Program-made: the position numbers and the translations under genes
In this document: one piece after another, positions 46,976-56,140 of the stretch
How positions within the stretch are numbered: position 1 is the first letter of the stretch
How the letters are laid out: each line of letters opens with the position of its first letter
The notes under the pieces: model-generated
The model's input: only the letters and a program-made list of their open reading frames with translations
Databases searched by the model: none
Told to the model about the DNA's origin: nothing
DNA from: Winogradskyella schleiferi
GTDB lineage: Bacteria; Bacteroidota; Bacteroidia; Flavobacteriales; Flavobacteriaceae
Direction of reading: 5' to 3'
NCBI RefSeq assembly: GCF_013394655.1
Contig: NZ_CP053351.1
Span: 62,001-126,000, forward strand
Length of the DNA: 64,000 bases

Positions 46976-47171
46976 CCACTCAGCACATTCCCCTACATTC
47001 CACGCTTGCCTGCCGAAAAAGCAGGCAATCACTTCATTACAGGAAAAGAGCTTCTCTACAAAAGTCTTGGACACAATCCCCAATTCCAGCTTTCCATTCG
47101 GTTAACCCTTCCCGCTGCGCTGGGAAGAAACACTTCATTTCAGAGCCAAAATTGTGTAGTAAGTTCACCTT
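46976..47171 (+). repeat. Dispersed hairpin repeat, copy C (full length)
   Basis: CCACTCAGCACATTCCCCT to AAGTTCACCTT. The first hairpin is GCCTGCCGAAAAAGCAGGC; the second is CTTCCCGCTGCGCTGGGAAG. The right end has drifted (GTGTAGTAAGTTCACC). It lies 3' of the methyltransferase gene in the same direction. Confidence 0.9.
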
Positions 47172-47242
47172 AAACCCATCAGCACATTCAAAAAGTCTAA
47201 TTATTTTTTAATTCAGTTATATTGTGAGAAATTTTAGCTTAA

Positions 47243-47653
47243 ATGGAAAAACTAACAGAAAATAGAACCATTGAATTACTGATGCCTCATTTGGTTCAAC
47301 AAGGTTATGAAATAGAAAGTTTCTGTCTTGGCCAAACGAGAGGGTATGATATTGTTGCGAACAGAAAAAGTGAAAAATTACTTATTGAAGCAAAAGGCGC
47401 AAAAGCACACAAGGATTCGCCAACAAAGCGACGAGATTATTTCAACTCTGGACAGATTAAAACCCATTTAGGTAAAGCAATTATCAAATGCTTAGAAACC
47501 AAAGTTGCTTTTCCAAATGCAAAAATTGCCATTGCTCATCCCGAGGATGAACAAATAAGAAAAGCAATAGCCAGTATTATTCCTGAGTTGAATAAGATAG
47601 GCATACGGCATTATTGGGTTAATGCTAATGGAACAGTAACTCTTGAAAAATAA
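47243..47653 (+). CDS. PD-(D/E)XK nuclease-like protein
   Basis: 136 residues, soluble. GYDIVANRKSEKLLIEAKG gives D36, E49 and K51, spaced as in the PD-(D/E)XK nuclease core, with a helix and QGYEIESF strand ahead. This is the compact, Hjc/REase-like size. It may cut DNA together with the protein encoded 6 bp downstream. Family is inferred from the motif only. Confidence 0.65.
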   Translation: MEKLTENRTIELLMPHLVQQGYEIESFCLGQTRGYDIVANRKSEKLLIEAKGAKAHKDSPTKRRDYFNSGQIKTHLGKAIIKCLETKVAFPNAKIAIAHPEDEQIRKAIASIIPELNKIGIRHYWVNANGTVTLEK

Positions 47654-47659
47654 TTTATT

Positions 47660-48415
47660 TTGAACACAGTAACAAATTCCAAACTATCCTCTTTATTTCA
47701 TTTCTTGAAAGAAAATAGGGCTTATAATAAGAAGGTGCAATCCAATTCTTATAATCTGTTTTTAGCACCGTTCGATTCTCTTGAAGATAAATTATATTCA
47801 GCTCTTCATCACGTAGCGAATACCCAAAGCCAACCTAAAATTGATATTCTCGCACCTTTTTTTCAAAAAGTATATTCCAATAAATCCCAGCTTCATAGTT
47901 TTAAGACATTCATCGATTTTCTAACAGATAAAGAAAACGATGTTCATAATTATGAATCGCTTTACTATGGTATGTTGAGACAAAAAGGTTGGGGTAATAA
48001 GACGTCTGCATTGTTTGCCAAAACCATTTATCATTTACATAATGGTGCGTATGGATTTCAAAATCCAATATGGGACGATGCACCGAAAACCATTGACAAA
48101 GAAGAAAAAATCTTCTTGCCTGTAGATGCTGTAATTGAAGCAATTTTCCATAGTATTGACCCCTCTATTAAGTGGAATTTCCATAAAATTAATAAACTTC
48201 TACAGGATAATTATTCCTCAGAAGAAATGGAAGTTTGGGACGACCTTTGGTTCTGGGGATTTATAAACCAACGTGGTTCCGGTCTAACAAGAGAATTTAT
48301 TTGGAACGAATCCAAATATTGGGCATTACTTGAGACTGAAAAGAATGGTGTTGTGATTGAAGAGATAAAATTGAAATCGTTGCAATTCCTTTCCATATTG
48401 AACCCAAAACAGTAA
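47660..48415 (+). CDS. Possible HhH-GPD-type DNA glycosylase-like protein
   Basis: 251 residues starting at TTG, as no ATG lies near. Residues 110-125 (GWGNKTSALFAKTIYH) resemble the helix-hairpin-helix of Nth/MutY/OGG enzymes and residues 153-159 (LPVDAVI) resemble the segment with the catalytic Asp (D156, compare PVDTHV). The end has WDDLWFWGFINQRG. The likeness is local and was judged by eye, so function is tentative. Operon partner of the nuclease-like gene. Confidence 0.55.
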   Translation: MNTVTNSKLSSLFHFLKENRAYNKKVQSNSYNLFLAPFDSLEDKLYSALHHVANTQSQPKIDILAPFFQKVYSNKSQLHSFKTFIDFLTDKENDVHNYESLYYGMLRQKGWGNKTSALFAKTIYHLHNGAYGFQNPIWDDAPKTIDKEEKIFLPVDAVIEAIFHSIDPSIKWNFHKINKLLQDNYSSEEMEVWDDLWFWGFINQRGSGLTREFIWNESKYWALLETEKNGVVIEEIKLKSLQFLSILNPKQ

Positions 48416-48483
48416 CATATGTATTTGCTATTATCATATTCTAAGTTTGTCTGAATTTAGATAGGTTTAATTTCCAATTATTA

Positions 48484-48546
48484 CCACTTAATCTATATAG
48501 TGGCAAAAATTTGTTTTCAAATATTCACCACTTTTTTGTATTTTTG
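48484..48546 (+). promoter_or_regulatory. Promoter and possible operator of the abiE operon
   Basis: TATTTTTG at 48539-48546 is a -7 element; TTTG at 48510-48513 may be the -33 element, though the spacing is long. CCACT (48484-48488) and AGTGG (48499-48503) form an inverted repeat, and ACCACTT recurs at 48527. AbiEi antitoxins repress their own promoter by binding repeats, so this is a sensible operator. Confidence 0.5.
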
Positions 48547-48567
48547 GCAAAGTTTTGATTTTTAACT

Positions 48568-49335
48568 ATGCCAAAGATTATTGAAAATAAATTGATAGAA
48601 GCTTTCAAAGACCGTAGTTCTTTTGATAGGGATGCGCTATATAACTTCTATCTGGATTTCGAACCAGATCTAAAAGAAAGTACATTTAGTTGGCGAATTT
48701 ATGACCTGAAGAAAAAGGACATAATTAAAACCATTGGTCGTGGACTTTATGTTATTTCCTATAAACCTAAATATAAACCTCTTCTATCAGATAGTGTGTT
48801 CAAAATAGCCCGTAAAACCAATGAGCGTTTTGAAGATATAAAATATGCCATTTGGGAAACCCAATGGCTCAATGAGTTTTCTCAGCACCAGGCGTCAAAT
48901 CAAATGATTGTCGTCGAAGTAGAAAAAGAGTTTGTAGACTCACTCTATTACTATCTAAATGATAATCTAAGAATGGATTTTTTCCTAAATCCAGATGAAA
49001 AGGAAATCCAATTCTATATTTCAGAAAGTAACGTGCCGGTTATCATTAAACGTTTGGTGACAAGGGCACCCATACAAAAAATAAAAAATAAAAAAGCGGT
49101 AGTGCCCATTGCAACACTTGAAAAGATTATGGTGGACCTGTTTGCAGATGAAAATCTGCTACATTTTTACCAAGGTTCTGAAATGGTAAACATCTACGAA
49201 AAAATAATTGATAGATATAGCATCAATTTTACAAAGTTGTTCAGCTATGCCAAAAGGCGCAAAAAGGAACAGGAAATAAAGCAATTTATAAGCAACCACA
49301 TTTCAAATTTTTTAGAAGATATTCAATATGATTAA
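48568..49335 (+). CDS. abiEi: AbiEi-type antitoxin/regulator (DUF6577-like)
   Basis: 255 residues. A winged helix opens the protein (STFSWRIYDLKKKDIIKTIGRGLYVI). The middle and end match the AbiEi-like antitoxins of type IV toxin-antitoxin pairs, with ATLEKIMVDLFADENLLHFYQ the conserved region. It represses the operon and neutralises the toxin. It overlaps the toxin gene by 8 bp. Confidence 0.83.
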   Translation: MPKIIENKLIEAFKDRSSFDRDALYNFYLDFEPDLKESTFSWRIYDLKKKDIIKTIGRGLYVISYKPKYKPLLSDSVFKIARKTNERFEDIKYAIWETQWLNEFSQHQASNQMIVVEVEKEFVDSLYYYLNDNLRMDFFLNPDEKEIQFYISESNVPVIIKRLVTRAPIQKIKNKKAVVPIATLEKIMVDLFADENLLHFYQGSEMVNIYEKIIDRYSINFTKLFSYAKRRKKEQEIKQFISNHISNFLEDIQYD

Positions 49336-50431
49336 CAACAAAAGTTTTGAAAAGGAATGGCTGAATGGCTTCCGTGCAAAAAAGGAACATAAGGGTATCG
49401 ATGTAACTATATTGGAAAAAATGGTTCACGCACTATCATTACTCGAACATTTAAAAGTTTCAGGACTCGATTTTGTTTTCAAAGGGGGAACATCACTTGT
49501 GCTTTTGCTAAAAGAAGGGAACCGATTTTCTATTGATATCGATATTATTTCCAGCGTTGAGCGTGATAAATTAGAAGAAATTTTGGATGCAGTTGTAGCC
49601 AATTCACATTTCAAAAAGCACGTGCTTAATGAGCATAGAAGTTATAAGGAAGGTGTTCCGAAGGCACATTACACCTTTGAGTTCGAGTCGGTATATAATC
49701 CAAACGTTCCTGGAACCATTCTATTGGATATCCTTTTTGACAGTCCGCACTATCCAGAACTTATAGAATCGCCCATTGAAACACCTTGGCTTTCCATTGA
49801 TGGAACTGCTACAACAATTACTACGCCTTCGGTAAACGCTATTTGTGGCGATAAGCTAACAGCTTTTGCACCAGATACCATAGGCATACCATACTACAAA
49901 GGCGACCAATTATTTGCAATGGAAATCTGCAAGCAATTGTTCGACTTGGGAAAACTTTTTGAAAATATTACTGATGTAGCAATGGTAAAGAAAAGTTTTT
50001 CAGCTTTCGCGAAAGCAGAACTATCCTATCGAAGTTCAGACAAGGATTTTAGTAAAAGGAAACTCAATGAAAAGGATGTGCTATGGGATTCCATAAATAC
50101 CTGTGCTATTATGGCAAGACGAGAACGTAACCCAACCGCTGAAAAGAAAAAGCAATTTGCAGATTTAAACTCTGGCATACGAAGTTTTGGTAGCGCATTT
50201 TTAATGACAGGGAACTTTAGGATTGAAGAAGCATTGGCAGCTTCGGCCAAAGTAGCCTATTTGAATGCTATTCTTCTACAAAAAGAGGATGTTGAAATAG
50301 AATATTATGAGAATCAGGATACAAAGGAACTGGCTATAAAAAATCCAGATTGGGCCTTTTTGAACAGATTAAAACGCCAACCCGATAAATCTATATTTTA
50401 TTATTGGTACAAGGCGGTAGAACTATTGTAA
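49328..50431 (+). CDS. abiEii: AbiEii-type nucleotidyltransferase toxin
   Basis: 367 residues. The polymerase-beta-like motif GGTS (53-56) with D70xD72 (FSIDIDII) gives the metal-binding Asp pair. AbiEii/MenT enzymes add nucleotides, in known cases to tRNA, and halt growth during phage infection. The C-terminal half is helical (KRKLNEKDVLWDSINTC). It is followed by the membrane gene after 10 bp. Confidence 0.88.
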   Translation: MINNKSFEKEWLNGFRAKKEHKGIDVTILEKMVHALSLLEHLKVSGLDFVFKGGTSLVLLLKEGNRFSIDIDIISSVERDKLEEILDAVVANSHFKKHVLNEHRSYKEGVPKAHYTFEFESVYNPNVPGTILLDILFDSPHYPELIESPIETPWLSIDGTATTITTPSVNAICGDKLTAFAPDTIGIPYYKGDQLFAMEICKQLFDLGKLFENITDVAMVKKSFSAFAKAELSYRSSDKDFSKRKLNEKDVLWDSINTCAIMARRERNPTAEKKKQFADLNSGIRSFGSAFLMTGNFRIEEALAASAKVAYLNAILLQKEDVEIEYYENQDTKELAIKNPDWAFLNRLKRQPDKSIFYYWYKAVELL

Positions 50432-50441
50432 ATTAACGTGA

Positions 50442-51860
50442 ATGGAATTAAAGTATATTATAGAAATCTGTGTCGCTATCGACATCGCAATTTTGGGTAT
50501 AGCATATCCTATTATCGTGGATAAAATATCCAATATAGGCCACAAGTTTTCATCAAACTATTTGGCCAATGCTTTTGAAAATGAATTTCCGCAGACAAAA
50601 CTTTTTGGTGTTTTTCCGGGAAGGTCAAGAAGAATAACAGTATTTGAATGGGTTTTGTTCTTTACAATCGGCTCTTTTATATTCTTAATATTAGACCGTG
50701 AACCTCTTTTTTGGAAAGATAATTGGATAATGCAAAACTCAGCAAAACTTCTAACGCTATTCTTAACAGTATCATTGGTTGTCATTTTTATTATTTGGTT
50801 AGATAAGGTTTCACTGTACAATGGCAAGTCTACACGTTTGCTTACCTATATAATTTCCGAATACCGAAAGCTAAAAAAAGACCAAGATGATAAATACCAT
50901 TTCAAAATTATCAATGAACTGGCAATATTTGCCATTAGAACACAGGATAAAGGTTTAGAAGAAACATTGGTTGACTTCTACACGGAAGAATTCAATAATT
51001 ACCGTTCGAACTTTATACGACCCAGAGAAGCAGAAAAACCTGATGGGTTTGAAAATTTTAAAGTTGAGTTTAATCACGAATTCCATTATGGTATCAGGGA
51101 AATCATTAGAGAAGTTGCTAAAGGTAGAAATAAAGACTTGCAAAGTCTCGAATATTTTGTTGTAAGTGGCGTATGGTTGATGGGACAGGGCATATTTGAA
51201 ACACCCATCTCAAATGACACCTATAAAGAACTTTGGAGGAATGTTGTACTCATATCAAACAATCCCAAATTTGTAGGTAACTATTGGAGTACGGCACATC
51301 AATATTTTAGTTTTGGATTGCAACAAGTCTATGGCACAGATTACAATTTTGAGACTAAAAAATACGATAATCAGTCATTAATAGATAAAAGAGACAGCGA
51401 AAGAAAACGTTTTTTTGAGTTTCACTTGGCATTGGGAGGCCTATTGATATACCAGAAAAACTATGAAGCCCTTAAAAAATTATTTACATACACACAAAAC
51501 CAGCCACCTAAATATGTTCTGCTGCCAAATAATATGACTGAGATTTTTACGTGGTTCAGTAGTTTTAAAGATGAGTTTGGCAGAGGTTATTACCCTATTG
51601 ATTTATCATACCCTTTTCCAGGATTGGATAATTTAGGAAACAGAAGGCGTGTTACATTCTACATCTGTCAGTATTTGACGTTGCTTTTTCTAAGACAGTT
51701 TAAACTGCCAGAACACAATACCTACGACAATTTTACAGGACAACCTACATTACCTCAAGCCGAAGTGTTAGAATTACTACGTTGGCAAGAGTCCATAAAC
51801 TATTTCAGGTTTTGTTTAAAAAAGGTGTTGAAAGATAAAAATCTCTTAAATACTATATGA
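50442..51860 (+). CDS. Three-helix membrane protein of unknown function, third gene of the abiE operon
   Basis: 472 residues. Three N-terminal membrane helices (about 5-25, 65-85 and 100-125) are followed by a 345-residue soluble helical region with many aromatic residues and no motif I recognise. It is tied to its neighbours: 10 bp after abiEii and 1 bp before the next gene. That spacing suggests it belongs to the same response. A membrane effector or sensor is one possible reading. Confidence 0.75.
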   Translation: MELKYIIEICVAIDIAILGIAYPIIVDKISNIGHKFSSNYLANAFENEFPQTKLFGVFPGRSRRITVFEWVLFFTIGSFIFLILDREPLFWKDNWIMQNSAKLLTLFLTVSLVVIFIIWLDKVSLYNGKSTRLLTYIISEYRKLKKDQDDKYHFKIINELAIFAIRTQDKGLEETLVDFYTEEFNNYRSNFIRPREAEKPDGFENFKVEFNHEFHYGIREIIREVAKGRNKDLQSLEYFVVSGVWLMGQGIFETPISNDTYKELWRNVVLISNNPKFVGNYWSTAHQYFSFGLQQVYGTDYNFETKKYDNQSLIDKRDSERKRFFEFHLALGGLLIYQKNYEALKKLFTYTQNQPPKYVLLPNNMTEIFTWFSSFKDEFGRGYYPIDLSYPFPGLDNLGNRRRVTFYICQYLTLLFLRQFKLPEHNTYDNFTGQPTLPQAEVLELLRWQESINYFRFCLKKVLKDKNLLNTI

Positions 51861-51861
51861 T

Positions 51862-52773
51862 ATGAAAAAGAAGGAGATAAAGAAGCTAAAAAAGAAGTCA
51901 TCAAAATTTATTGATGTTCTCGAATCATCAATTGAAGAGGCTATTGAGGATGCAAGATTAAATGCGGATATTGACTACGAAAAAGAATGGGAATTTTATG
52001 AAAAATCTAAAGGTGCAATAGCTGGAGCATTAGAAAAGTTTGATAGTATTCAAAATTCAGAGAAGGATTTTGAAGGAGAGCCTACTATTTCCTTCGGTGT
52101 AAACGGTACAATGAATTTATTTCAAAAATCTGCATTTACAACTGGAGATATTCCACATCTAAATGCAGACACGATATTATCCCAGCAGATAGTTTACCAG
52201 AACATCAATTATTATATTCCCAACGCATTTTTATCAGCTCGGAAAAAGAGGTATCTTCTTCGTAAAGAAGATTTAGTAAAAGGGATAGAAAAATTGGGTT
52301 TTGATACGGACACAGATATTATGGTAGCAATGAATCTTAATGTTTATGGAATTGATGACTTCCAGAAGATTGAGGAATATATTACCAGAGTACCATCTAC
52401 AGGGCTCAAAAATGTACTGTTTGTTTTGCCAAAAGCCGATTTGCCTATCTTAAAACATAAAGAACTTGAGGTTAGTGAACAGCAAGAACATCAATTGGGC
52501 ATATTAGATGATGATAGAAAAATCTACGGTTCTTTAATCGACCTAACACAAGATGCCAATGCGAATCAAAGAGAAAAATGGAAAAATTCAAACATTGATT
52601 TTGCGACCGATTTAAAAGTACAGTTAACTATAGCTTTTATTACTGAAGTTGTTTGGAAAGCCAATGCTAATGTAGTTCAAATTAATATTGAAACTTCATT
52701 AAAGGAACAGGGCATCGTAAATGAGCTGTCTGATATAGAGAAGTTGGTGCCAAAAAAGGAAACCAATGATTGA
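51862..52773 (+). CDS. 303-residue soluble protein of unknown function
   Basis: A lysine-rich start and coiled N-terminal helix (about 1-75, with paired Glu) precede an alpha/beta region (TISFGVNGTMNLFQKS; IMVAMNLNVYGIDDFQKIEEY). No catalytic motif is apparent. It overlaps the UPF0489 gene by 8 bp, so the two are made together. I do not recognise the family. Confidence 0.75.
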   Translation: MKKKEIKKLKKKSSKFIDVLESSIEEAIEDARLNADIDYEKEWEFYEKSKGAIAGALEKFDSIQNSEKDFEGEPTISFGVNGTMNLFQKSAFTTGDIPHLNADTILSQQIVYQNINYYIPNAFLSARKKRYLLRKEDLVKGIEKLGFDTDTDIMVAMNLNVYGIDDFQKIEEYITRVPSTGLKNVLFVLPKADLPILKHKELEVSEQQEHQLGILDDDRKIYGSLIDLTQDANANQREKWKNSNIDFATDLKVQLTIAFITEVVWKANANVVQINIETSLKEQGIVNELSDIEKLVPKKETND

Positions 52774-53557
52774 GTTCAGAAACCCTCATCATATAGAACC
52801 ACCAGGCGTTTTGAGACAAATTCTGTCTCATCCCGCAAATGACACAGAAGTTATTGAACTTGCAGTTTTTCAAGAACATCGTTACGCATTTTTCTATTGG
52901 AACAAATGGATGCAAGACAATAAACCTAAGAATCCACCTTGTTTGGTTTCATTGGATTGGCATCAGGATTTATGCTATCCGTGTGAAACAGAAAGAGAAT
53001 GGTTAGATAAATTAGATTTAACGAGTGATGCAGAAGTGTCTTTATTTTCTTGGGCAAAACTTGCGGGCAATAATGATGGCCATATATTATGTGCGGCATA
53101 TCTTAACTTGATTGGCGATATTTATGTGCATTGTAGACAAGAAATGGGTCGAAATACTTGGCAAGATGAAGAATTGACAGATACCTATGGCAACAAGCAC
53201 ACCATCAAAAAATTCAAAACTTATGAAGCATTACAAGAAGCACTGTTGACGTCGTCAGAGACGTCCGTGTTTTTTGATATTGATTTGGATTTCTTTTCTG
53301 TAAAGAACGGTCTAAGTGATGGCTCGTTTGAATTCACTTATCTGCAAGAACAAGAAATACGCGCAATGTTAGATAAAGACCATCCGTTAATCAGTTGGAT
53401 TTTTGAGCGGATAAAAGGGTTTACTATTGCAACAGAACCAGAACATTGCGGTGGGCTTTTAAAAAGCAACAAATTTCTTGACCTAATTAGTGACATTTAT
53501 TTCAACCCAGAGTTGTTTGCCCAAAAATGTAATTGGAAATGGAAACCAAAATATTGA
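52766..53557 (+). CDS. UPF0489 (peptide arginase-like) protein
   Basis: 263 residues. LDWHQD gives D64, H66 and D68, and FDIDLDFF gives D171, D173 and D175. Together with EH at 37-38 these are the dinuclear manganese ligands of the ureohydrolase fold. UPF0489 members such as OspR convert peptide arginine to ornithine during RiPP maturation. No RiPP precursor is evident here. Last gene of the five-gene operon; repeat fragment F begins 37 bp on. Confidence 0.8.
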   Translation: MIEFRNPHHIEPPGVLRQILSHPANDTEVIELAVFQEHRYAFFYWNKWMQDNKPKNPPCLVSLDWHQDLCYPCETEREWLDKLDLTSDAEVSLFSWAKLAGNNDGHILCAAYLNLIGDIYVHCRQEMGRNTWQDEELTDTYGNKHTIKKFKTYEALQEALLTSSETSVFFDIDLDFFSVKNGLSDGSFEFTYLQEQEIRAMLDKDHPLISWIFERIKGFTIATEPEHCGGLLKSNKFLDLISDIYFNPELFAQKCNWKWKPKY

Positions 53558-53593
53558 TGATGAATTGAATCGATATTAATACTGCTATTCCTT

Positions 53594-53622
53594 TAGCCAA
53601 AATTGTGAATTAAGTCCGCTTT
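53594..53622 (+). repeat. Dispersed hairpin repeat, fragment F
   Basis: Only the last 29 bp of the family (TTAGCCAAAATTGTGAATTAAG then TCCGCTT) remain after the UPF0489 gene. It marks the boundary between the abiE group and the AraC group. Confidence 0.75.
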
Positions 53623-53749
53623 CTTGAATTTGAATAAAAAACCTTTTAAGAGTAATTCATATTCGATTGCTGGGATAACATTATATTTATATATTAAGTT
53701 GGCAACAAGCTAAAGAAACATCGAGAATAAAAACAACATTTAGGACAAA

Positions 53750-54526
53750 TTGAAAGTTAAAAATCAAATACCCAACGAAAAAATATCTGACTTTGTTCAG
53801 AATATATTGGTTATTGAGAACTTTCAAGTTACCAATCCATTCGTTTTGCCATTGTACGCTAATGGTTCGCCAACGCTACTGTTCCAAACTGCAAAAGGGG
53901 AAATAAAAGGAAATTCAAACAATTTGACATTATTTGGGCAAACAGTATTTCCAGAAACATTAAAAATAAAAGAAAACTTCACTTTAATAGCATATTTTTT
54001 CAAACCATTTGCTCTATCTACGCTATTTGGTTTTTCCGCACAAGAATTGACAGATAATCCAATAGATATAAATTTATTAGAATCATCTAAAACATTAGAA
54101 TTGCAAGAAAGACTGTTGAATTCCGATTCAATAAATGAAATGATAAACTTGATTGACAACTACATTTTTAGTTTAGTAAAAAAAGTAAAATCAAACATTG
54201 ATTTAATAAAATTTGCTACAACCGAAATTTCAAAAAATCCTGACAATAAAATCCTAAATAAAGTACAAAATGAACTTCATTTGACCGAAAGAACATTTCA
54301 AAGAATGTTCAAGAAAGATATTGGGATTTCACCAAATCAATTTCGTAGAATTGGTCAGTTTAGTTCTGCATTTAAACAATTACAACAAAAAGAATTTGAG
54401 AATTTGTTTGATATTGCGTTTGACAATGGCTATTCAGACCAAAGCCACTTTACACGCTCATTTAAAGAGTTTACCGACATCACACCAAAAGACTATTTGA
54501 AATTTGGCAATCTATCGGACGATTGA
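53750..54526 (+). CDS. AraC-family transcriptional regulator
   Basis: 258 residues beginning at TTG 53750; no closer ATG is in frame. The N-terminal 130 residues form an AraC sensor-type domain. The C-terminal double HTH has LTERTFQRMFKKDIGISPNQF and FDIAFDNGYSDQSHFTRSFKEF. It probably controls the VOC and AlkD-like genes that follow in the same direction. Confidence 0.87.
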   Translation: MKVKNQIPNEKISDFVQNILVIENFQVTNPFVLPLYANGSPTLLFQTAKGEIKGNSNNLTLFGQTVFPETLKIKENFTLIAYFFKPFALSTLFGFSAQELTDNPIDINLLESSKTLELQERLLNSDSINEMINLIDNYIFSLVKKVKSNIDLIKFATTEISKNPDNKILNKVQNELHLTERTFQRMFKKDIGISPNQFRRIGQFSSAFKQLQQKEFENLFDIAFDNGYSDQSHFTRSFKEFTDITPKDYLKFGNLSDD

Positions 54527-54613
54527 TTTTGTCGGTTATGTTCTATTTTAAAGATTTAGCTCGTTCTATTTTTGTGCTGTAATTAAATGTTTAATCATTA
54601 AAAAAACAAAAAA

Positions 54614-55039
54614 ATGGAAAATCAAATTTATCCTTGTCTTTGGTTTGACGGACAAGCACAAGAAGCATCAAAATTTTATTGCTCAATCTTTAAGAATTCA
54701 AAAATTATCGCAGACAATCAAATGGTTATTACATTTGAACTAAATGGCAAAAAATTTATGGGTTTAAATGGCGGGCCAGAATTTAAGTTTAATGAAGCAG
54801 TTTCATTTGTAATTGACTGCGAAACTCAAGAAGAAATCGACCACTTTTGGAAACATCTAACTTCAGATGGCGGAAAAGAAGGAAATTGTGGTTGGTTAAA
54901 AGACAAGTTTGGAGTTTCGTGGCAAGTTGTACCAACAATTTTGCCAAAACTTTTAAGTAATCCCGACAAAGCGAAAAATGTAATGGACGCTTATATGAAA
55001 ATGAAAAAGTTCGATATTAAGAAACTGAAAAATGCGTAA
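54614..55039 (+). CDS. VOC/PhnB-like protein
   Basis: 141 residues of the PhnB-type glyoxalase/3-demethylubiquinone-like family: PCLWFDGQAQEASKFYCSIF at the start, GGPEFKFNEAVSF, WKHLTSDGGKEGNCGWLKDK and FGVSWQVVP. The fold is a vicinal oxygen chelate; the biological substrate is unknown. Ends 9 bp before the AlkD-like start. Confidence 0.9.
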   Translation: MENQIYPCLWFDGQAQEASKFYCSIFKNSKIIADNQMVITFELNGKKFMGLNGGPEFKFNEAVSFVIDCETQEEIDHFWKHLTSDGGKEGNCGWLKDKFGVSWQVVPTILPKLLSNPDKAKNVMDAYMKMKKFDIKKLKNA

Positions 55040-55048
55040 TTGTTAACT

Positions 55049-55696
55049 ATGAAAGCTAAAGAATTTATTGAAACTTTAAAATTAATCGGTCAAGATTTTT
55101 TGGGAGAAATTCCGAAAAGAGAGATATTTTCTTTAGCTAAAGCATATCAGCAAATGCCAGTATTTGAGGTTGTAAACTTGCTCAAAGATAAAGATGATAA
55201 TCATCGACTTGGAGCAGTATCAATTTTAGATTGGAAAGCACGAAATAAGAAAACTTCTAAAGAAGAACGGAAAGAGATTTTCAAAGCATATATTGAAAAT
55301 CATAATTGGATTGATAATTGGGGTTTGGTAGATAGAAGTGCACCTTATGTTGTTGGAGGTTATTTGCACAATAAAGACAAAAAACCATTGTACGATTTGG
55401 CAAAATCTAAAAATCCAATGGAACGAAGAACTGCAATTGTATGCACTTACTATTTTATAAGAAAAAACGAAATAGAAGACACATTTAAAATTGCGGAAAT
55501 CCTTGTAAACGACAAAGATGAATATGTCCAAAAGGCTGTTGGGAGTTGGGTTAGAGAAGCAGGAAAGAAAAATGAAAAGAAATTAAAGAACTTTCTTGAT
55601 AAACACGCTACCGAAATGCCAAGAGTTATGCTTCGATACGCAATCGAAAAATTTGTCAAGGAAACGAGAGAATATTACTTGAATTTAAAAAACTGA
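55049..55696 (+). CDS. DNA alkylation repair (AlkD-like) HEAT-repeat protein
   Basis: 215 residues from ATG 55049 (a TTG three codons earlier is open). HEAT-like helices with the signature NWIDNWGLVDRSAPYVVG, matching the AlkD/AlkC-type glycosylase family that removes alkylated bases. The Asp and Trp residues in that motif fit the active-site region. It follows the VOC gene within an AraC-controlled group. Confidence 0.85.
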   Translation: MKAKEFIETLKLIGQDFLGEIPKREIFSLAKAYQQMPVFEVVNLLKDKDDNHRLGAVSILDWKARNKKTSKEERKEIFKAYIENHNWIDNWGLVDRSAPYVVGGYLHNKDKKPLYDLAKSKNPMERRTAIVCTYYFIRKNEIEDTFKIAEILVNDKDEYVQKAVGSWVREAGKKNEKKLKNFLDKHATEMPRVMLRYAIEKFVKETREYYLNLKN

Positions 55697-55749
55697 ACGG
55701 AAAAAGCCAGTGGCTAACATCTGATATGAGTAACTGATTCTGTATTAAT

Positions 55750-55924
55750 CCCATTCAGCCCATTTCCCTGCATTCCGCAAAAAGCTTCATTTCGGTAAAT
55801 ACGCTTCATTAAACAGGTCTTGGACACAACTTCAAATCTTCCGATTTCCATTGCGCTAAACCTGCCATAAAAATGGCAGAATCGCTTCATTCCCAATCTA
55901 CATCTTTAAAGTCAAGTCCGCTTT
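55750..55924 (+). repeat. Dispersed hairpin repeat, copy D1 (diverged)
   Basis: From CCCATTCAGCCCATTTCCCT to AAGTCAAGTCCGCTT. The first hairpin is lost (GCAAAAAGC remains); the second is CTGCCATAAAAATGGCAG. It follows the AlkD-like gene in the same direction. Confidence 0.8.
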
Positions 55925-55960
55925 AAGCCCTACTAAATAAGGATAATTTGTTTTCATAAT

Positions 55961-56134
55961 CCAGTAAGCCCATTCCCCTGCATTTCGCGAAAAGCTACAT
56001 TCCGAGAAAAGAGCTTCTCTGGACAGGTCTTGGACATAATTCCCAATTTCGACTTTCCATTACGTTTACCCGATCCGCTGCGCTAGAACGGGACGCTTCA
56101 TTCCCTAGCCAAAATCGTGAATTAAGTCCGCTTT
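55961..56134 (+). repeat. Dispersed hairpin repeat, copy D2
   Basis: From CCAGTAAGCCCATTCCCCT to ATTAAGTCCGCTT. It has lost the first hairpin and has the second in altered form (CCCGATCCGCTGCGCTAGAA then CGGG). It follows D1 with no gene between, and abuts leader copy 3. Confidence 0.8.
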
Positions 56135-56140
56135 AAAAAG

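Noticed and set aside
52766..53557. RiPP biosynthesis cluster around the UPF0489 enzyme
   Set aside because: No precursor peptide, maturase or exporter was seen next to it; the neighbours are AbiE and unknown genes.
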